Assembly: GCA_051880035.1 (NCBI GenBank)
Contig: JBJENE010000004.1
Span: 1-64,000, forward strand
Direction: 5' to 3'
Origin: Eshraghiella sp051880035
GTDB taxonomy: Bacteria; Bacillota; Clostridia; Lachnospirales; Lachnospiraceae
DNA length: 64,000 nt
In this document: positions 40,685 to 49,239 of the stretch, one piece after another
Numbering within the stretch: position 1 is the first letter of the stretch
Layout of the letters: each line of letters begins with the position of its first letter
The notes under the pieces: model-generated
What the model saw: the letters and a program-made list of their open reading frames with translations, nothing else
The model's database searches: none
What the model was told of the DNA's origin: nothing
Position numbers and translations under genes: made by a program

Positions 40685-40758
40685 TAGCGGAGAAGGGAAT
40701 CGAACCCCTGACACCATGGGTATGAACCATGTGCTCTAGCCATCTGAGCTACTCCGCC
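40685..40758 (-). tRNA. tRNA-Met (CAT anticodon), elongator type
   Basis: A 74-nt cloverleaf with acceptor GGCGGAG/CTCCGCT, anticodon stem CATGG/CCATG and loop TTCATAC (anticodon CAT), and T arm CAGGGGTTCGATTCCCTT. The anticodon stem lacks the three consecutive G-C pairs of initiator tRNA, so it is read as elongator. A CAT anticodon can also be Ile after modification. Confidence 0.92.
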
Positions 40759-40780
40759 ATATATAATGTTTTGAAGAAGA

Positions 40781-40853
40781 TGGGACCTACAGGGCTCGAA
40801 CCTGTGACCCTCTGCTTGTAAGGCAGATGCTCTCCCAGCTGAGCTAAGATCCC
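40781..40853 (-). tRNA. tRNA-Val (TAC anticodon)
   Basis: A 73-nt cloverleaf: acceptor GGGATCT/AGGTCCC (with wobble), anticodon loop CTTACAA (anticodon TAC) and T arm ACAGGTTCGAGCCCTGT. It lies 22 nt upstream of tRNA-Met on the same transcript. Confidence 0.95.
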
Positions 40854-40890
40854 AAAGTCTTGCAGGTCGCTTTTCGCAACCCGCTTTGCC

Positions 40891-40920
40891 ATTATATTAT
40901 TATTAACACCTAAATGTCAA
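40891..40920 (-). promoter_or_regulatory. Promoter of the tRNA-Val/tRNA-Met unit
   Basis: On the minus strand TTGACA (40915-40920) and TATAAT (40891-40896), both perfect, are 18 nt apart. Confidence 0.85.
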
Positions 40921-40946
40921 TATCTTTTTTTATTTTTTTGTTATTT

Positions 40947-42068
40947 TTATTTGATAATGTCATCAACAGCTTCCACATCCCATATTATTATGCTTCTGCC
41001 GCCGTCAGCCGTACAGGTCTGGATTGATAAAAGTCCTGCCTCATTAATGTACTCAGCCTTTTCGATTGTATACTCATCAGAAAGATATACATAATTAACC
41101 ATTATACCGTCGGATACACTGTAAAAGCGTAACAGGTTTGAATCATCCGATTCCACACAGGTAAGTATATAAGGGCTTCCCGGATATACCACATAATTAT
41201 CCAGTTCCCTTTCATCTTCCATTACAAACCACTGGAAAATTCTTGGCTTCAGTTCCGTATACACCTGAACGGATTTTTCAAGATCTTTTCTGGTAATAAT
41301 ATATTCGCTGCCCACACAGGTAATCGAATCCATCTCTTCTTCAAACCAGGTAATCTCCTGCATCTCAATACTCAATCGTGCATATCCTATATAATCATCG
41401 GAACTGATTCTGACAATCAGTGTATCATCGTCCGCTTCCATGCTTTTAAGAAGGATTTTGTATACCTCATCGGAAGCATCATATACCGATACCTCATTCT
41501 CCGTTTCAGCCGTGTATCTGTATACATTACAATCTCCTTCTACAGTATAAAATATACTTTCTCCTCCGTCTGTCACAATCATTGTCTCAGGAGTAAACGA
41601 AAGCTCATGATATTCGTATTTCTCAGCTTTGACATCAATGACACAGAAAACCGACTGTTTCCTGTCATATATATACGGAACTTTGTCCTCTGTCAAAGTC
41701 ATTACCGTTTCTTCGGAAAAAACAGTTTCTTTTATTTCGGTTTCATTTTTGTCCTTACCTTTTGAAATATCGTATGATATTACCATGGAATCATTTTTAC
41801 CGGAATAAAGTACAAGAATATTATTATCGCCGTACGGGGTCGAGCAGATTATATCGTACCCTTCAACGGTTACCGTATCCGTAAAGTCATAAAGAGGGGT
41901 TTCTTCATCAAGCAGGACTCCGGCAATAATCTTATCAAAAATTGTCGGGTCGTCATTATTGTTAGCATCGTCCGTCTGTGACTGGTCGACGGGCTTGGTC
42001 CCGCTGTCACAACCGACAAAAAGCAAAGCCACCATAATAACCGGTAATAACCATTTAATCTTTTTCAT
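40947..42068 (-). CDS. Propeller-like lipoprotein of the second ABC cassette
   Basis: A 373-residue secreted protein. The signal peptide ends in lipobox LFVGC (Cys20), followed by a linker rich in Asp, Asn and Gln. The remainder is a series of beta-strand pairs ending in aromatic or acidic turns (ISYDISKG, FYTVEGDCNVYRYTAETE, IIIWDVEAVDD), as in beta-propellers. No enzyme motif is recognised. It is the last of three genes (ATPase, membrane protein, lipoprotein) with small gaps. This pairs with the propeller-like partner in the 14.6-20.1 kb ABC operon. Confidence 0.72.
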   Translation of the reverse strand: MKKIKWLLPVIMVALLFVGCDSGTKPVDQSQTDDANNNDDPTIFDKIIAGVLLDEETPLYDFTDTVTVEGYDIICSTPYGDNNILVLYSGKNDSMVISYDISKGKDKNETEIKETVFSEETVMTLTEDKVPYIYDRKQSVFCVIDVKAEKYEYHELSFTPETMIVTDGGESIFYTVEGDCNVYRYTAETENEVSVYDASDEVYKILLKSMEADDDTLIVRISSDDYIGYARLSIEMQEITWFEEEMDSITCVGSEYIITRKDLEKSVQVYTELKPRIFQWFVMEDERELDNYVVYPGSPYILTCVESDDSNLLRFYSVSDGIMVNYVYLSDEYTIEKAEYINEAGLLSIQTCTADGGRSIIIWDVEAVDDIIK

Positions 42069-42095
42069 TGCGCTCTTCCTTTCCCCCGGTGCAGT

Positions 42096-43691
42096 TTACC
42101 TGCCCTTAAATGTTCTGCCGCCCATTTTCCTGATAAAAGTAACAGAAACAGCCAGAAAAACACCAAGGAGCAATCCAAGTCCCAGGGTAAAATACAAAAC
42201 AGTTGCTTCCACAAAAGTAAATAAATAGCAGATTATGCCCATAAATATGCAAATTGCAGGATACAGACGGCTGTTTAATTTCCTGTTACTGCCGTAAGGC
42301 TTCATCATATAATAAAGGAACAGATGAAAAGCAGTAAAGAAACAGCTTAACAAAAGAATTCCCACGCAGAGACACACCATGGTTACAGGATTGGCTTTTT
42401 CTTTTAAAATCATACCTATAATTCCATAGGACAACGAAAGCCCTGCTGCCGGAATAATGTCAATAAGAATCATGTATCTGAGCCTGATAAGGAAATTTTC
42501 CGCCACTACATCATTATCCCGATACGCCGCATCATGCATTAATCCCGCATCCCAATGATAAAACAAGGCCTTGCAGTTTCTGTACCCGGTCGACATAAAA
42601 TACATAACCGGCACCAGAACAGGCATTGAATAAGAAATTACCTTGTATATCTGCTCTCCGTATCCAAGCATACATCCCAGTTCGGCTCCGATAAATACCG
42701 CAGCAATTATGAAAAGGCGGTGCATAATTCCTTTAACGAAGAATTTTTTGTTACGGTAAAAAAACATCCTGTTGGTATATTCATGTACAGACTTCTTTGA
42801 AGACACCAAAGTCCTGACCTTATATTCTTCCGGTTCCAAATCGGGAGGTGCCTGTTCTCCTGATTTCATGACATCTTCAGGCTCAATCGAACTGTATTTA
42901 TATACCTTTGAAGTAATACGGACAAATCCGTTAAAATTCCATACATAATACAGGAATAAAGCTCCTGCAATCAAAATTACTATAAACCATACTTCATTAA
43001 ATATCAGATTGCAGGCATCCGGAACATATCCTCTCATATACGGAACAAAATAAGCAAAAAACAGCGATAAAAGCATTATGGCAATATTAAGTCCCGGTAT
43101 ACCGGTAATTGTCTTTCCTGTTGCTCTGTTAAGAAGTATCTGTATGGTCTCACCCATATATCTTGAGAGAACAATTATAATGGTAAGGTATAATGCCCTG
43201 AAAAAATTCATTCCCATTATAACAAAAACAGGCCACAAAATCACAATCTCATACAGGCTTCGGGTAAAAAGTCTTGCACGGAAATAATCCTTCGGATCGG
43301 CCTTAAGCCCCCTTAACATGATATATGACTCATCATCCGGATTAAAAATTACCGAACGGGTAATTGACCCGCAAAAACATGATAACACTATACCAAAATA
43401 CACAAAACAGTTATCAACATCAAAGCCGTTAGGCCCGATAGCCATGTATCTGACAAACAGCATTCTTGGTATCATAAAAAATACTGCCACATATGCAGTT
43501 TTCTTGATTATTTCAAGCAGCATTCTTATAATAATTCCTGCCGCCACTGCAAATCTGACTTTTTTAATAGACGAATATGTCTTATCTGTTATTTTATTAC
43601 CTATGATCGGAAGTCTGCCGAGTCCGTACAAAAGCATATTTGCATCCGAAAGACATCTTCCTCTTATACATTCAAAAAATGTATTTTTCAT
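42096..43691 (-). CDS. Polytopic membrane protein, probable ABC exporter subunit
   Basis: A 531-residue protein with about ten to twelve hydrophobic segments (for example FAVAAGIIIRMLLEII, VILWPVFVIMGMNFF, IAIMLLSLFFAYFV, AEVWFIVILIAGALFLYY-like, LIDIIPAAGLSLSYGIIGMI, and a long hydrophobic C-terminus). A cytosolic basic-acidic loop lies around residues 270-310. It resembles large Firmicute ABC-2-like permeases but no named family is sure. It is 30 nt downstream of the ATPase gene and 27 nt upstream of the lipoprotein gene, so the three form one operon. Confidence 0.75.
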   Translation of the reverse strand: MKNTFFECIRGRCLSDANMLLYGLGRLPIIGNKITDKTYSSIKKVRFAVAAGIIIRMLLEIIKKTAYVAVFFMIPRMLFVRYMAIGPNGFDVDNCFVYFGIVLSCFCGSITRSVIFNPDDESYIMLRGLKADPKDYFRARLFTRSLYEIVILWPVFVIMGMNFFRALYLTIIIVLSRYMGETIQILLNRATGKTITGIPGLNIAIMLLSLFFAYFVPYMRGYVPDACNLIFNEVWFIVILIAGALFLYYVWNFNGFVRITSKVYKYSSIEPEDVMKSGEQAPPDLEPEEYKVRTLVSSKKSVHEYTNRMFFYRNKKFFVKGIMHRLFIIAAVFIGAELGCMLGYGEQIYKVISYSMPVLVPVMYFMSTGYRNCKALFYHWDAGLMHDAAYRDNDVVAENFLIRLRYMILIDIIPAAGLSLSYGIIGMILKEKANPVTMVCLCVGILLLSCFFTAFHLFLYYMMKPYGSNRKLNSRLYPAICIFMGIICYLFTFVEATVLYFTLGLGLLLGVFLAVSVTFIRKMGGRTFKGR

Positions 43692-43721
43692 AAGGTCCTC
43701 CTAAGCTTTATTACAATGATA

Positions 43722-44387
43722 TTATACATCCCTGCGCTCCTTCATCTGTTCCCACAGGTTAATGGGATACCCGGTCAGAACACCCTTTTTAAGAAGAACA
43801 ACCTCGTCGCAGATTTCCCCGGCAGCATCCGTATTGTCTGTTGCAATCAGAGTAATAAAATGTCCCTTATTCTCCCAAAGAAACTCCTTAAGAATACTTT
43901 CAGTATACTTCTTCCCTTCAAACGGTTCATCAATAAGTATAATCCATGGATCTGTTATGAGTAATATTATAAGCTGTAACCTGAACTTCTGTTCATCGGT
44001 ATAATCATGAATCAGTTTGCCTGCAGTCTCTTTATCCAACCCTGCAGCCGGTAAATACTCTTCTGCGGACTTTTCTTCTGCGGAATGCAAATCAAGACAG
44101 TATTTTATATATTCTGCACCTGTCATAAAATCAGGCAGTACCGGATTTGCAAAAATTTCTCCTATATATCTGTAATCAGGCTTAAAGCTTTCTCTCAGGT
44201 CATCGATTTCCACTTTCCCGCCATCCGGCACAATTTCTCCCGAAATACACTTAAGAAGTGTTGTTTTACCGGCATCTTTAATACCGGAAATGCAATAAAC
44301 CTTTCCGCTTTCAAATGTATATCCTGCTCCGTTAAGTATTGTTACTTCGTCAAAGCTTTTTCTTATATCTCTAATCTTTAGTTTCAA
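43722..44387 (-). CDS. ABC-type ATPase with degenerate signature and switch motifs
   Basis: A 222-residue ABC nucleotide-binding protein. Walker A is SGIKDAGKTT and Walker B WIILIDEPF. The signature position reads DYTDEQKFRL in place of LSGGQ-x-R, and the switch His position reads ATDNTD, so ATP hydrolysis may be weak or rely on a partner. The TTG at 44387 follows TGGAGG (44395-44400); a longer frame extends across the divergent promoter and is rejected. It is the first gene of the cassette with the membrane protein and propeller lipoprotein. Confidence 0.82.
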   Translation of the reverse strand: MKLKIRDIRKSFDEVTILNGAGYTFESGKVYCISGIKDAGKTTLLKCISGEIVPDGGKVEIDDLRESFKPDYRYIGEIFANPVLPDFMTGAEYIKYCLDLHSAEEKSAEEYLPAAGLDKETAGKLIHDYTDEQKFRLQLIILLITDPWIILIDEPFEGKKYTESILKEFLWENKGHFITLIATDNTDAAGEICDEVVLLKKGVLTGYPINLWEQMKERRDV

Positions 44388-44565
44388 AACAATTCCTCCA
44401 CATAATCCGTGCAATGCAAAAAACAGATGCACAACCATTAATATTTTATCATTATCCCCGCTTTTTGTAAATGTGAAACTGATTTGCATTTTTTGGGTAT
44501 AACTTGAGACCGGTTCGGGCCGGGTGCAGACTTCTCTGCGTGGTGGGGCGGGGAGCAATTTATTG

Positions 44566-44595
44566 TTGAGTTTTGGTCCTGTACTGTGATATAAT
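44566..44595 (+). promoter_or_regulatory. Promoter of the PAP2 gene
   Basis: TTGAGT (44566-44571) and TATAAT (44590-44595) are 18 nt apart, 30 nt before the start codon. The remainder of the 44388-44565 gap, which should also hold the leftward ATPase promoter, shows nothing distinct. Confidence 0.65.
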
Positions 44596-44625
44596 TCCTT
44601 CCATGTAATGTAAAGGAGGACCATT

Positions 44626-45279
44626 ATGAAACAGTTTTTCAAAAAATGGTGGCATATCCTGTTTGGATTATACCTTTTTATTTATTTTCCGTGCTTTCAG
44701 TATCTGGAAGCTACAGTTACAACCGAATATAATCTTATTCATTGCCGTTTAGATGATTTAATTCCTTTTTGTGAATATTTTATAATTCCGTATTATTTCT
44801 GGTTTGTTCTTGTAGCCGTTGCCTGTGCGTATTTTTTCTTCCGCTCACAGCAGGAAAGCGTCCGCATGAGCTGCTATCTTATAATAGGAATGACTATTGC
44901 GGTAATTACTTTTTTTGTATTTCCAAGCGGTCTTGGCGATATAAGGCCAACAGAATTTGAGCGGGACAACTTCTGTACCGATCTGGTTAAAATACTTTAT
45001 TCAATGGACACCTCCACAAATGTGCTTCCGAGCCTTCATGTATACAATACTCTTGTGGTTGCGGTTGCGGTATTTAAATCAAAAACATTCGGAAAACACC
45101 ATACAACAGCTAAGATCATTATTTCGATTATTGCGGTTCTGATATGTGCTTCCACAGTATTTTTAAAACAGCATTCAATATATGATGTTATCGCAGGATT
45201 TGGCCTTGCCGCTGTTTTGTATCCTTTTATATATGTAATCGGACCGATTCCAAAAATCTGTTCACAAAAGGCTGATTGA
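44626..45279 (+). CDS. PAP2-family membrane phosphatase
   Basis: A 217-residue protein with about six TM helices. PAP2 motifs are GDIRP (near residue 105), LPSLHVYNTL and STVFLKQHSIYDVIAG, placing the catalytic residues near the outer membrane face. Members remove phosphate from lipid phosphates such as undecaprenyl pyrophosphate or phosphatidic acid; the substrate here is not clear, and the PSLHV form resembles inositol-phosphoceramide-synthase-like members. AAAGGAGG precedes the ATG. It is a single gene between divergent and convergent neighbours and ends at a bidirectional terminator. Confidence 0.88.
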   Translation: MKQFFKKWWHILFGLYLFIYFPCFQYLEATVTTEYNLIHCRLDDLIPFCEYFIIPYYFWFVLVAVACAYFFFRSQQESVRMSCYLIIGMTIAVITFFVFPSGLGDIRPTEFERDNFCTDLVKILYSMDTSTNVLPSLHVYNTLVVAVAVFKSKTFGKHHTTAKIIISIIAVLICASTVFLKQHSIYDVIAGFGLAAVLYPFIYVIGPIPKICSQKAD

Positions 45280-45290
45280 TAAGCAGAAAA

Positions 45291-45341
45291 AATCCGTCAT
45301 CAGAAAGACTTTTTAAAGTTGCTGATGACGGATTAATTTTT
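45291..45341. terminator. Bidirectional terminator
   Basis: A perfect 13-bp stem (45291-45303 with 45322-45334) is flanked by A-rich sequence on the left and AATTTTT on the right, serving the PAP2 gene (plus) and the glycosyltransferase gene (minus), whose stop is at 45340. Confidence 0.88.
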
Positions 45342-46359
45342 AGTTGAAGCCGAAAATTTTCTGTGTTACCCGGTATCCGATTACGGAAAGCTTTCTTCCG
45401 AATTTGCCCGGAAGATTCATCCATATTCCCATTGCGGAATGGCGTACCGTTTTATATGCCGACGGCGCATTTTTCTTGAAATATTTCCACAAATCTCTCT
45501 TTTTACGGAGATTTTCCTCTGTATCAGAAAGTATACACATAATAGATGAAACGGCCATCATTATATCAAGATAATTCTTCATATATACTTTGCATTTCTT
45601 ATGGTGAATTATATCCTCGTTATAAGAATCGATAAGAAGTCTGTTAACCAGGAGCTGCTGGTCAAGTCTTTTTATCATAACATTTTCATGTACGGACTGG
45701 TCATCCCTTCCGATAAAATACCAGTAAAAATTCACATCAAGATAATACATCACTTCAACATACGGCAATGGCTGGAACACAAAAAGATTGTCCACATAAA
45801 ATGTATGTTTCGGAAGTTTTAAGCCGCATTCCTTAAGCAGTTCGGTACGATATATGATAGAATGCATGAGTATGTACTGTGTATGACGGAAATGCCCTAT
45901 ATCATCCCAGGTAAAATACCTGTCCATCGGAAGTACATTGGCATACCTCATCACTTTTTTGCGTCTTGTATTCTGCTTATCATATACATAATTGGAAATA
46001 AGCATATCAAGCCGTTTTGACTCAAGAACTGCCTTTTTCATAACCGTAAGCAGTTTAAAATATGCTTCTTTTCCTACCCTGTCATCACTGTCAACAACCT
46101 TGAAGAACTCTCCCGTGGCATTTTTAAGACCTGTGTTGACGGCTTCTCCGTGACCGCCGTTTTCCTGATGTATCACCTTACATATGGTAGGATATTTCTG
46201 AACATATTCCTCTGCAATCTGAGCCGTAGCATCCGTGGAACCGTCGTCTACAATAATAATTTCCACATCTTCGCCGCCTATGACAAGAGACTCAAGGCAT
46301 CTTTTCATATAGGCTTCCGAATTATAACACGGTACTGCTATTGTTAATATTTTTCTCAT
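45340..46359 (-). CDS. Family 2 glycosyltransferase
   Basis: A 339-residue GT-A fold transferase. Motifs are IAVPCYNSEAYMKRCLESL, EIIIVDDGSTDAT for nucleotide-sugar binding, NGGHGEAVNTGL, and VDSDDRV, the DxD-like metal site. There are no TM helices; the C-terminal ~100 residues are basic and helical. It probably acts at the membrane on wall or surface glycan precursors. The acceptor and sugar cannot be deduced. It is apparently a single-gene unit. Confidence 0.9.
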   Translation of the reverse strand: MRKILTIAVPCYNSEAYMKRCLESLVIGGEDVEIIIVDDGSTDATAQIAEEYVQKYPTICKVIHQENGGHGEAVNTGLKNATGEFFKVVDSDDRVGKEAYFKLLTVMKKAVLESKRLDMLISNYVYDKQNTRRKKVMRYANVLPMDRYFTWDDIGHFRHTQYILMHSIIYRTELLKECGLKLPKHTFYVDNLFVFQPLPYVEVMYYLDVNFYWYFIGRDDQSVHENVMIKRLDQQLLVNRLLIDSYNEDIIHHKKCKVYMKNYLDIMMAVSSIMCILSDTEENLRKKRDLWKYFKKNAPSAYKTVRHSAMGIWMNLPGKFGRKLSVIGYRVTQKIFGFN

Positions 46360-46409
46360 ATTTGGTTTAATCCCTCCGTATCAGAATAGCATTTTGCAGT
46401 ATTATTATT

Positions 46410-47357
46410 CTATTGTCTGCCGTCATGTGTTTCATCAGAATTAACCACAGGACAGGCTTCTCTTTTTACTTTCATGTCTATAAGCTTAAGGAGAATAAAT
46501 GTTACGGCAAGCTCAACCACCGTAATAAGCATGTATGTGCCTATGTCCAGTCCTATTCCCGCTTCCGGGGCAAAATTCGTTATCAGAACCGAAAGCAGAT
46601 TGGCACCCAGATGAAACAGAATCGGGGCAACAATTGTCCTAAACCGCTCATATACAAATGCAACAATTATTCCGATTAAAAAAGCATATACAAACTGGAC
46701 TATGTTTGCGTGAACAAGTCCGAAAATTAATGCCGAAATAAGCATGGCGGGTACTGTTTTAAGGTTCTCCCGCAGTCTTTTATATATAAGACCTCTGAAA
46801 AGAAGCTCCTCAACAACCGGTGCTATTATTACAGTTGAGAGAATCTGTATAAATATTCCGCCGGAATATATCCTTTCAGATACCTCGTTGTATGTTTTAA
46901 ATAAATCGACTGCCACTTCCTTATTGAGCATAAATTCCGCAACAGTCTTAAAAATACTCTGAAGTACCTCTATAAAGACCGGCACAAAATGGTTAAATCC
47001 CATCGCTGCCGCACAACCCACAATCGGAACAACAATCAGCCACATACGGTTATAAGGACCATATTGGATTCTCACAGGTGCTTTCTTAACATCACTTCGC
47101 ATCAGAATATAGTACAATGGTATTAAGATTATGCCTCTGGCTATCAGAATATAGAGATTGTACTGATATATGAAATTCGTAAGAAGGTTTTCCAGTTCTG
47201 CAGTATCCGTTGCCGAAACAGAATAACCGTTTCCCATGAGATAAAACATATATCCGAACATTATAACGAATTCCAGAATAAACTCTGCCGCCAAAAGCAT
47301 AAGTAACGGATATATGACTCTCCATATCAACATAAAAGGATTATTTTTTTTCTGCAA
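46410..47357 (-). CDS. CPBP-family intramembrane metalloprotease
   Basis: A 315-residue protein with about eight TM helices. The CPBP/Abi glutamate pair is in VVEELLFRGLIYKRL and the second motif is FGLVHANIVQFVYAF, holding a His. Bacterial members include bacteriocin-immunity-type and CAAX-protease-like proteins; the target is unknown. A 10-nt gap separates it from the Mrp gene upstream, so they may be co-transcribed. The C-terminus is basic and cytosolic. Confidence 0.87.
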   Translation of the reverse strand: MQKKNNPFMLIWRVIYPLLMLLAAEFILEFVIMFGYMFYLMGNGYSVSATDTAELENLLTNFIYQYNLYILIARGIILIPLYYILMRSDVKKAPVRIQYGPYNRMWLIVVPIVGCAAAMGFNHFVPVFIEVLQSIFKTVAEFMLNKEVAVDLFKTYNEVSERIYSGGIFIQILSTVIIAPVVEELLFRGLIYKRLRENLKTVPAMLISALIFGLVHANIVQFVYAFLIGIIVAFVYERFRTIVAPILFHLGANLLSVLITNFAPEAGIGLDIGTYMLITVVELAVTFILLKLIDMKVKREACPVVNSDETHDGRQ

Positions 47358-47367
47358 ACCGGCCTCC

Positions 47368-48195
47368 CTACGCCTGTGTTAAAGGCTCCAAATCAATTTC
47401 TATATCTGCATCCACCGCCACTCCTGTATCGGCCGCCTTTGCTATTGAAGGCATAATAGGCAGCTTTGCGATAACTTTTGTATTAAGGTCTTTTGCAAGT
47501 TCATCTATTCCGCTTTCGCCAAAAATCTTAAGTATACTTCCGCAATCGGTACATTTAAAATAGCTGTAGTTTTCCACAAGACCCAGAACCGGAATGTTCA
47601 TTTTGGATGCCATATTGCAGGCTTTCATTACAATCATTCTGACAAGTTCCTGCGGAGATGTAACAATAACTATGCCGTCAACCGGAATTGACTGGTATAC
47701 CGTAAGAGGAACATCACCTGTTCCCGGAGGCATATCGATGAGAAGATAATCAAGCTCTCCCCAGAACACATCCGTCCAGAACTGTTTGATTACTCCGGCA
47801 AGTACCGGGCCCCTGAGAACTACTGCTTCTTCTTCTCTGTCCAAAAGAAGATTCATGGAGATAATCTTTATTCCCTCTTTGGATTCAGGAGGATAAATTC
47901 CCCTTTCATCTCCGTAAAGCTGTCCTTTGACTCCAAACATCTTTGGGATTGACGGACCGGTTATATCTCCGTCCATGATGCCTACTTTATATCCTGCATT
48001 TGCAAGTTTTCTTGCGAGTAAAGAAGTGACCGTGGACTTTCCGACACCGCCTTTACCGCTTACAATTCCGATAACTTTTTTAATTCTGCTGTGGGCATTT
48101 AACTGTTCTTTCTGTATTCCCGCACCGTTACGATGAGCACAATTTTCACAGCTTTCCTCTGTACATCCTGTATTTGAACACTGTTTTTCAGCCAT
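47368..48195 (-). CDS. Mrp/NBP35-type ATPase, iron-sulfur carrier
   Basis: A 275-residue P-loop NTPase. The deviant Walker A is SGKGGVGKST (46-55), with DGDITGPSIPKMFG and the Mrp motif LIDMPPGTGD. The N-terminus has four Cys (residues 6, 11, 16, 19) as in NBP35-like proteins, and a C-terminal pair FKCTDCG lies at the usual CxxC position. Such proteins bind and transfer Fe-S clusters to apoproteins. It is upstream of the CPBP gene. Confidence 0.92.
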   Translation of the reverse strand: MAEKQCSNTGCTEESCENCAHRNGAGIQKEQLNAHSRIKKVIGIVSGKGGVGKSTVTSLLARKLANAGYKVGIMDGDITGPSIPKMFGVKGQLYGDERGIYPPESKEGIKIISMNLLLDREEEAVVLRGPVLAGVIKQFWTDVFWGELDYLLIDMPPGTGDVPLTVYQSIPVDGIVIVTSPQELVRMIVMKACNMASKMNIPVLGLVENYSYFKCTDCGSILKIFGESGIDELAKDLNTKVIAKLPIMPSIAKAADTGVAVDADIEIDLEPLTQA

Positions 48196-48273
48196 TTTTA
48201 TTCCTCCGATTTAAAAAGCGCTTTTTTTATTATAAATCCAAACATAATTTCATGCAAGCAATATAATTGGGAT

Positions 48274-49119
48274 TCACTGTACGCATATATTAATCCGCCT
48301 GTATTCGCCCGGCGTCAGTCCCGTAATTTTCTTGAAGGTTTTCCAGAAGTAATTGTCGTTCTCAAAACCGCACCAGTCAGCTATTTTGGTTATTTCATGA
48401 CATGAATTGGCCAAAAGTTCTTTGGCTGCATCAATCCTTACACGTAATATATACTCAACCGGTCTCATTCCGCAGCATTTTTTAAAAATTCTGCAAAGAT
48501 GCTGTGGCGAAATATTTACAAGAGAACAAAGTTCCTGCATCTGTATATTATGCATATAGTGGTATTGTATATAATCCTTGAGCCTGATAAATTTTGCATA
48601 ATATCTGTCACCGGTTTTCTCAACGGTCTCATTGGCACTCTTTATAAGCCCCGCCTGTCTTGCAAATTCGGCAAGAAATACACCTACATACGCCGATGCG
48701 AAAATATTACCGTCAGTTTTGTTTTCTACAAGCTCAGAATGCATTTTTTCAAGAATTAAATCAAGTTTTGAAATATCATTAAGCCTGTATATTTTACCGC
48801 CTTTAATTCCCAGTTTCTCATATAAAGACCCAAGCCCGTCTCCTCTCGGAACCATCCATCTTATATCCCACACATTACCCAAAGGGTAATATTCATGCGG
48901 AACCCCCGCCGGTACGAAAAAGCCGCTGCCCTCGGGTATACGCAGTTTCTTTCCATAAATCACAAGCATACCGTCTCCTGCGGAATTGTAAAAAAACTGG
49001 TCAAATTCGTGCCCCGCAGGCTTTGCTATAGGCGGTTGAAGTTCATGAAGTCCTATGCTGTGCAGGAAAAAAGGAAGCTCATTAACCTTACCTGTATCCG
49101 GATAAACAAAATACCACAT
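48274..49119 (-). CDS. AraC-family regulator divergent from the GH59 gene
   Basis: A 281-residue protein. The N-terminal half is a cupin-like sensor (PAGHEFDQFFYN, PEGSGFFVPAGVPHEYYPL), and the C-terminal ~100 residues are two AraC helix-turn-helix motifs (MQELCSLVNISPQHLCRIFKK and KIADWCGFENDNYFWKTFKK). ATG at 49119 follows TTGGAGAG; an in-frame TTG at 49131 lies before that site. It faces the GH59 gene across about 120 bp and is likely its activator, responding to a sugar such as galactose or a galactoside. Confidence 0.92.
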   Translation of the reverse strand: MWYFVYPDTGKVNELPFFLHSIGLHELQPPIAKPAGHEFDQFFYNSAGDGMLVIYGKKLRIPEGSGFFVPAGVPHEYYPLGNVWDIRWMVPRGDGLGSLYEKLGIKGGKIYRLNDISKLDLILEKMHSELVENKTDGNIFASAYVGVFLAEFARQAGLIKSANETVEKTGDRYYAKFIRLKDYIQYHYMHNIQMQELCSLVNISPQHLCRIFKKCCGMRPVEYILRVRIDAAKELLANSCHEITKIADWCGFENDNYFWKTFKKITGLTPGEYRRINICVQ

Positions 49120-49136
49120 ATTTCTCTCCAAATGTT

Positions 49137-49198
49137 AAAATTGTTCAATTTTGATAATATCATTCATTGTTGTTTTTATCAATATATTTTAAGATAAT
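49137..49198 (+). promoter_or_regulatory. Promoter region of the GH59 gene with palindrome
   Basis: TTGTTT (49170-49175) and GATAAT (49193-49198) are 17 nt apart. The palindrome AAAATTG-TT-CAATTTT (49137-49152) lies just upstream, a plausible activator site for the AraC regulator. Confidence 0.5.
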
Positions 49199-49239
49199 TC
49201 ATATCAAATATTCATATATTTCAAAAAGGAGAAAATACA

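Noticed and set aside
40581..40730. Longer N-terminus for ispF
   Set aside because: It runs through the leader hairpin, a terminator and part of tRNA-Met; the GGAGG site fits the ATG at 40580.
44388..44642. Longer N-terminus for the second ABC ATPase
   Set aside because: It crosses the divergent promoter and the start of the PAP2 gene; TGGAGG fits the TTG at 44387.
48225..48240. AAAAAGCGCTTTTTTT as a terminator after the Mrp-side gap
   Set aside because: It is a palindrome without a loop, so it cannot form a usual terminator hairpin.
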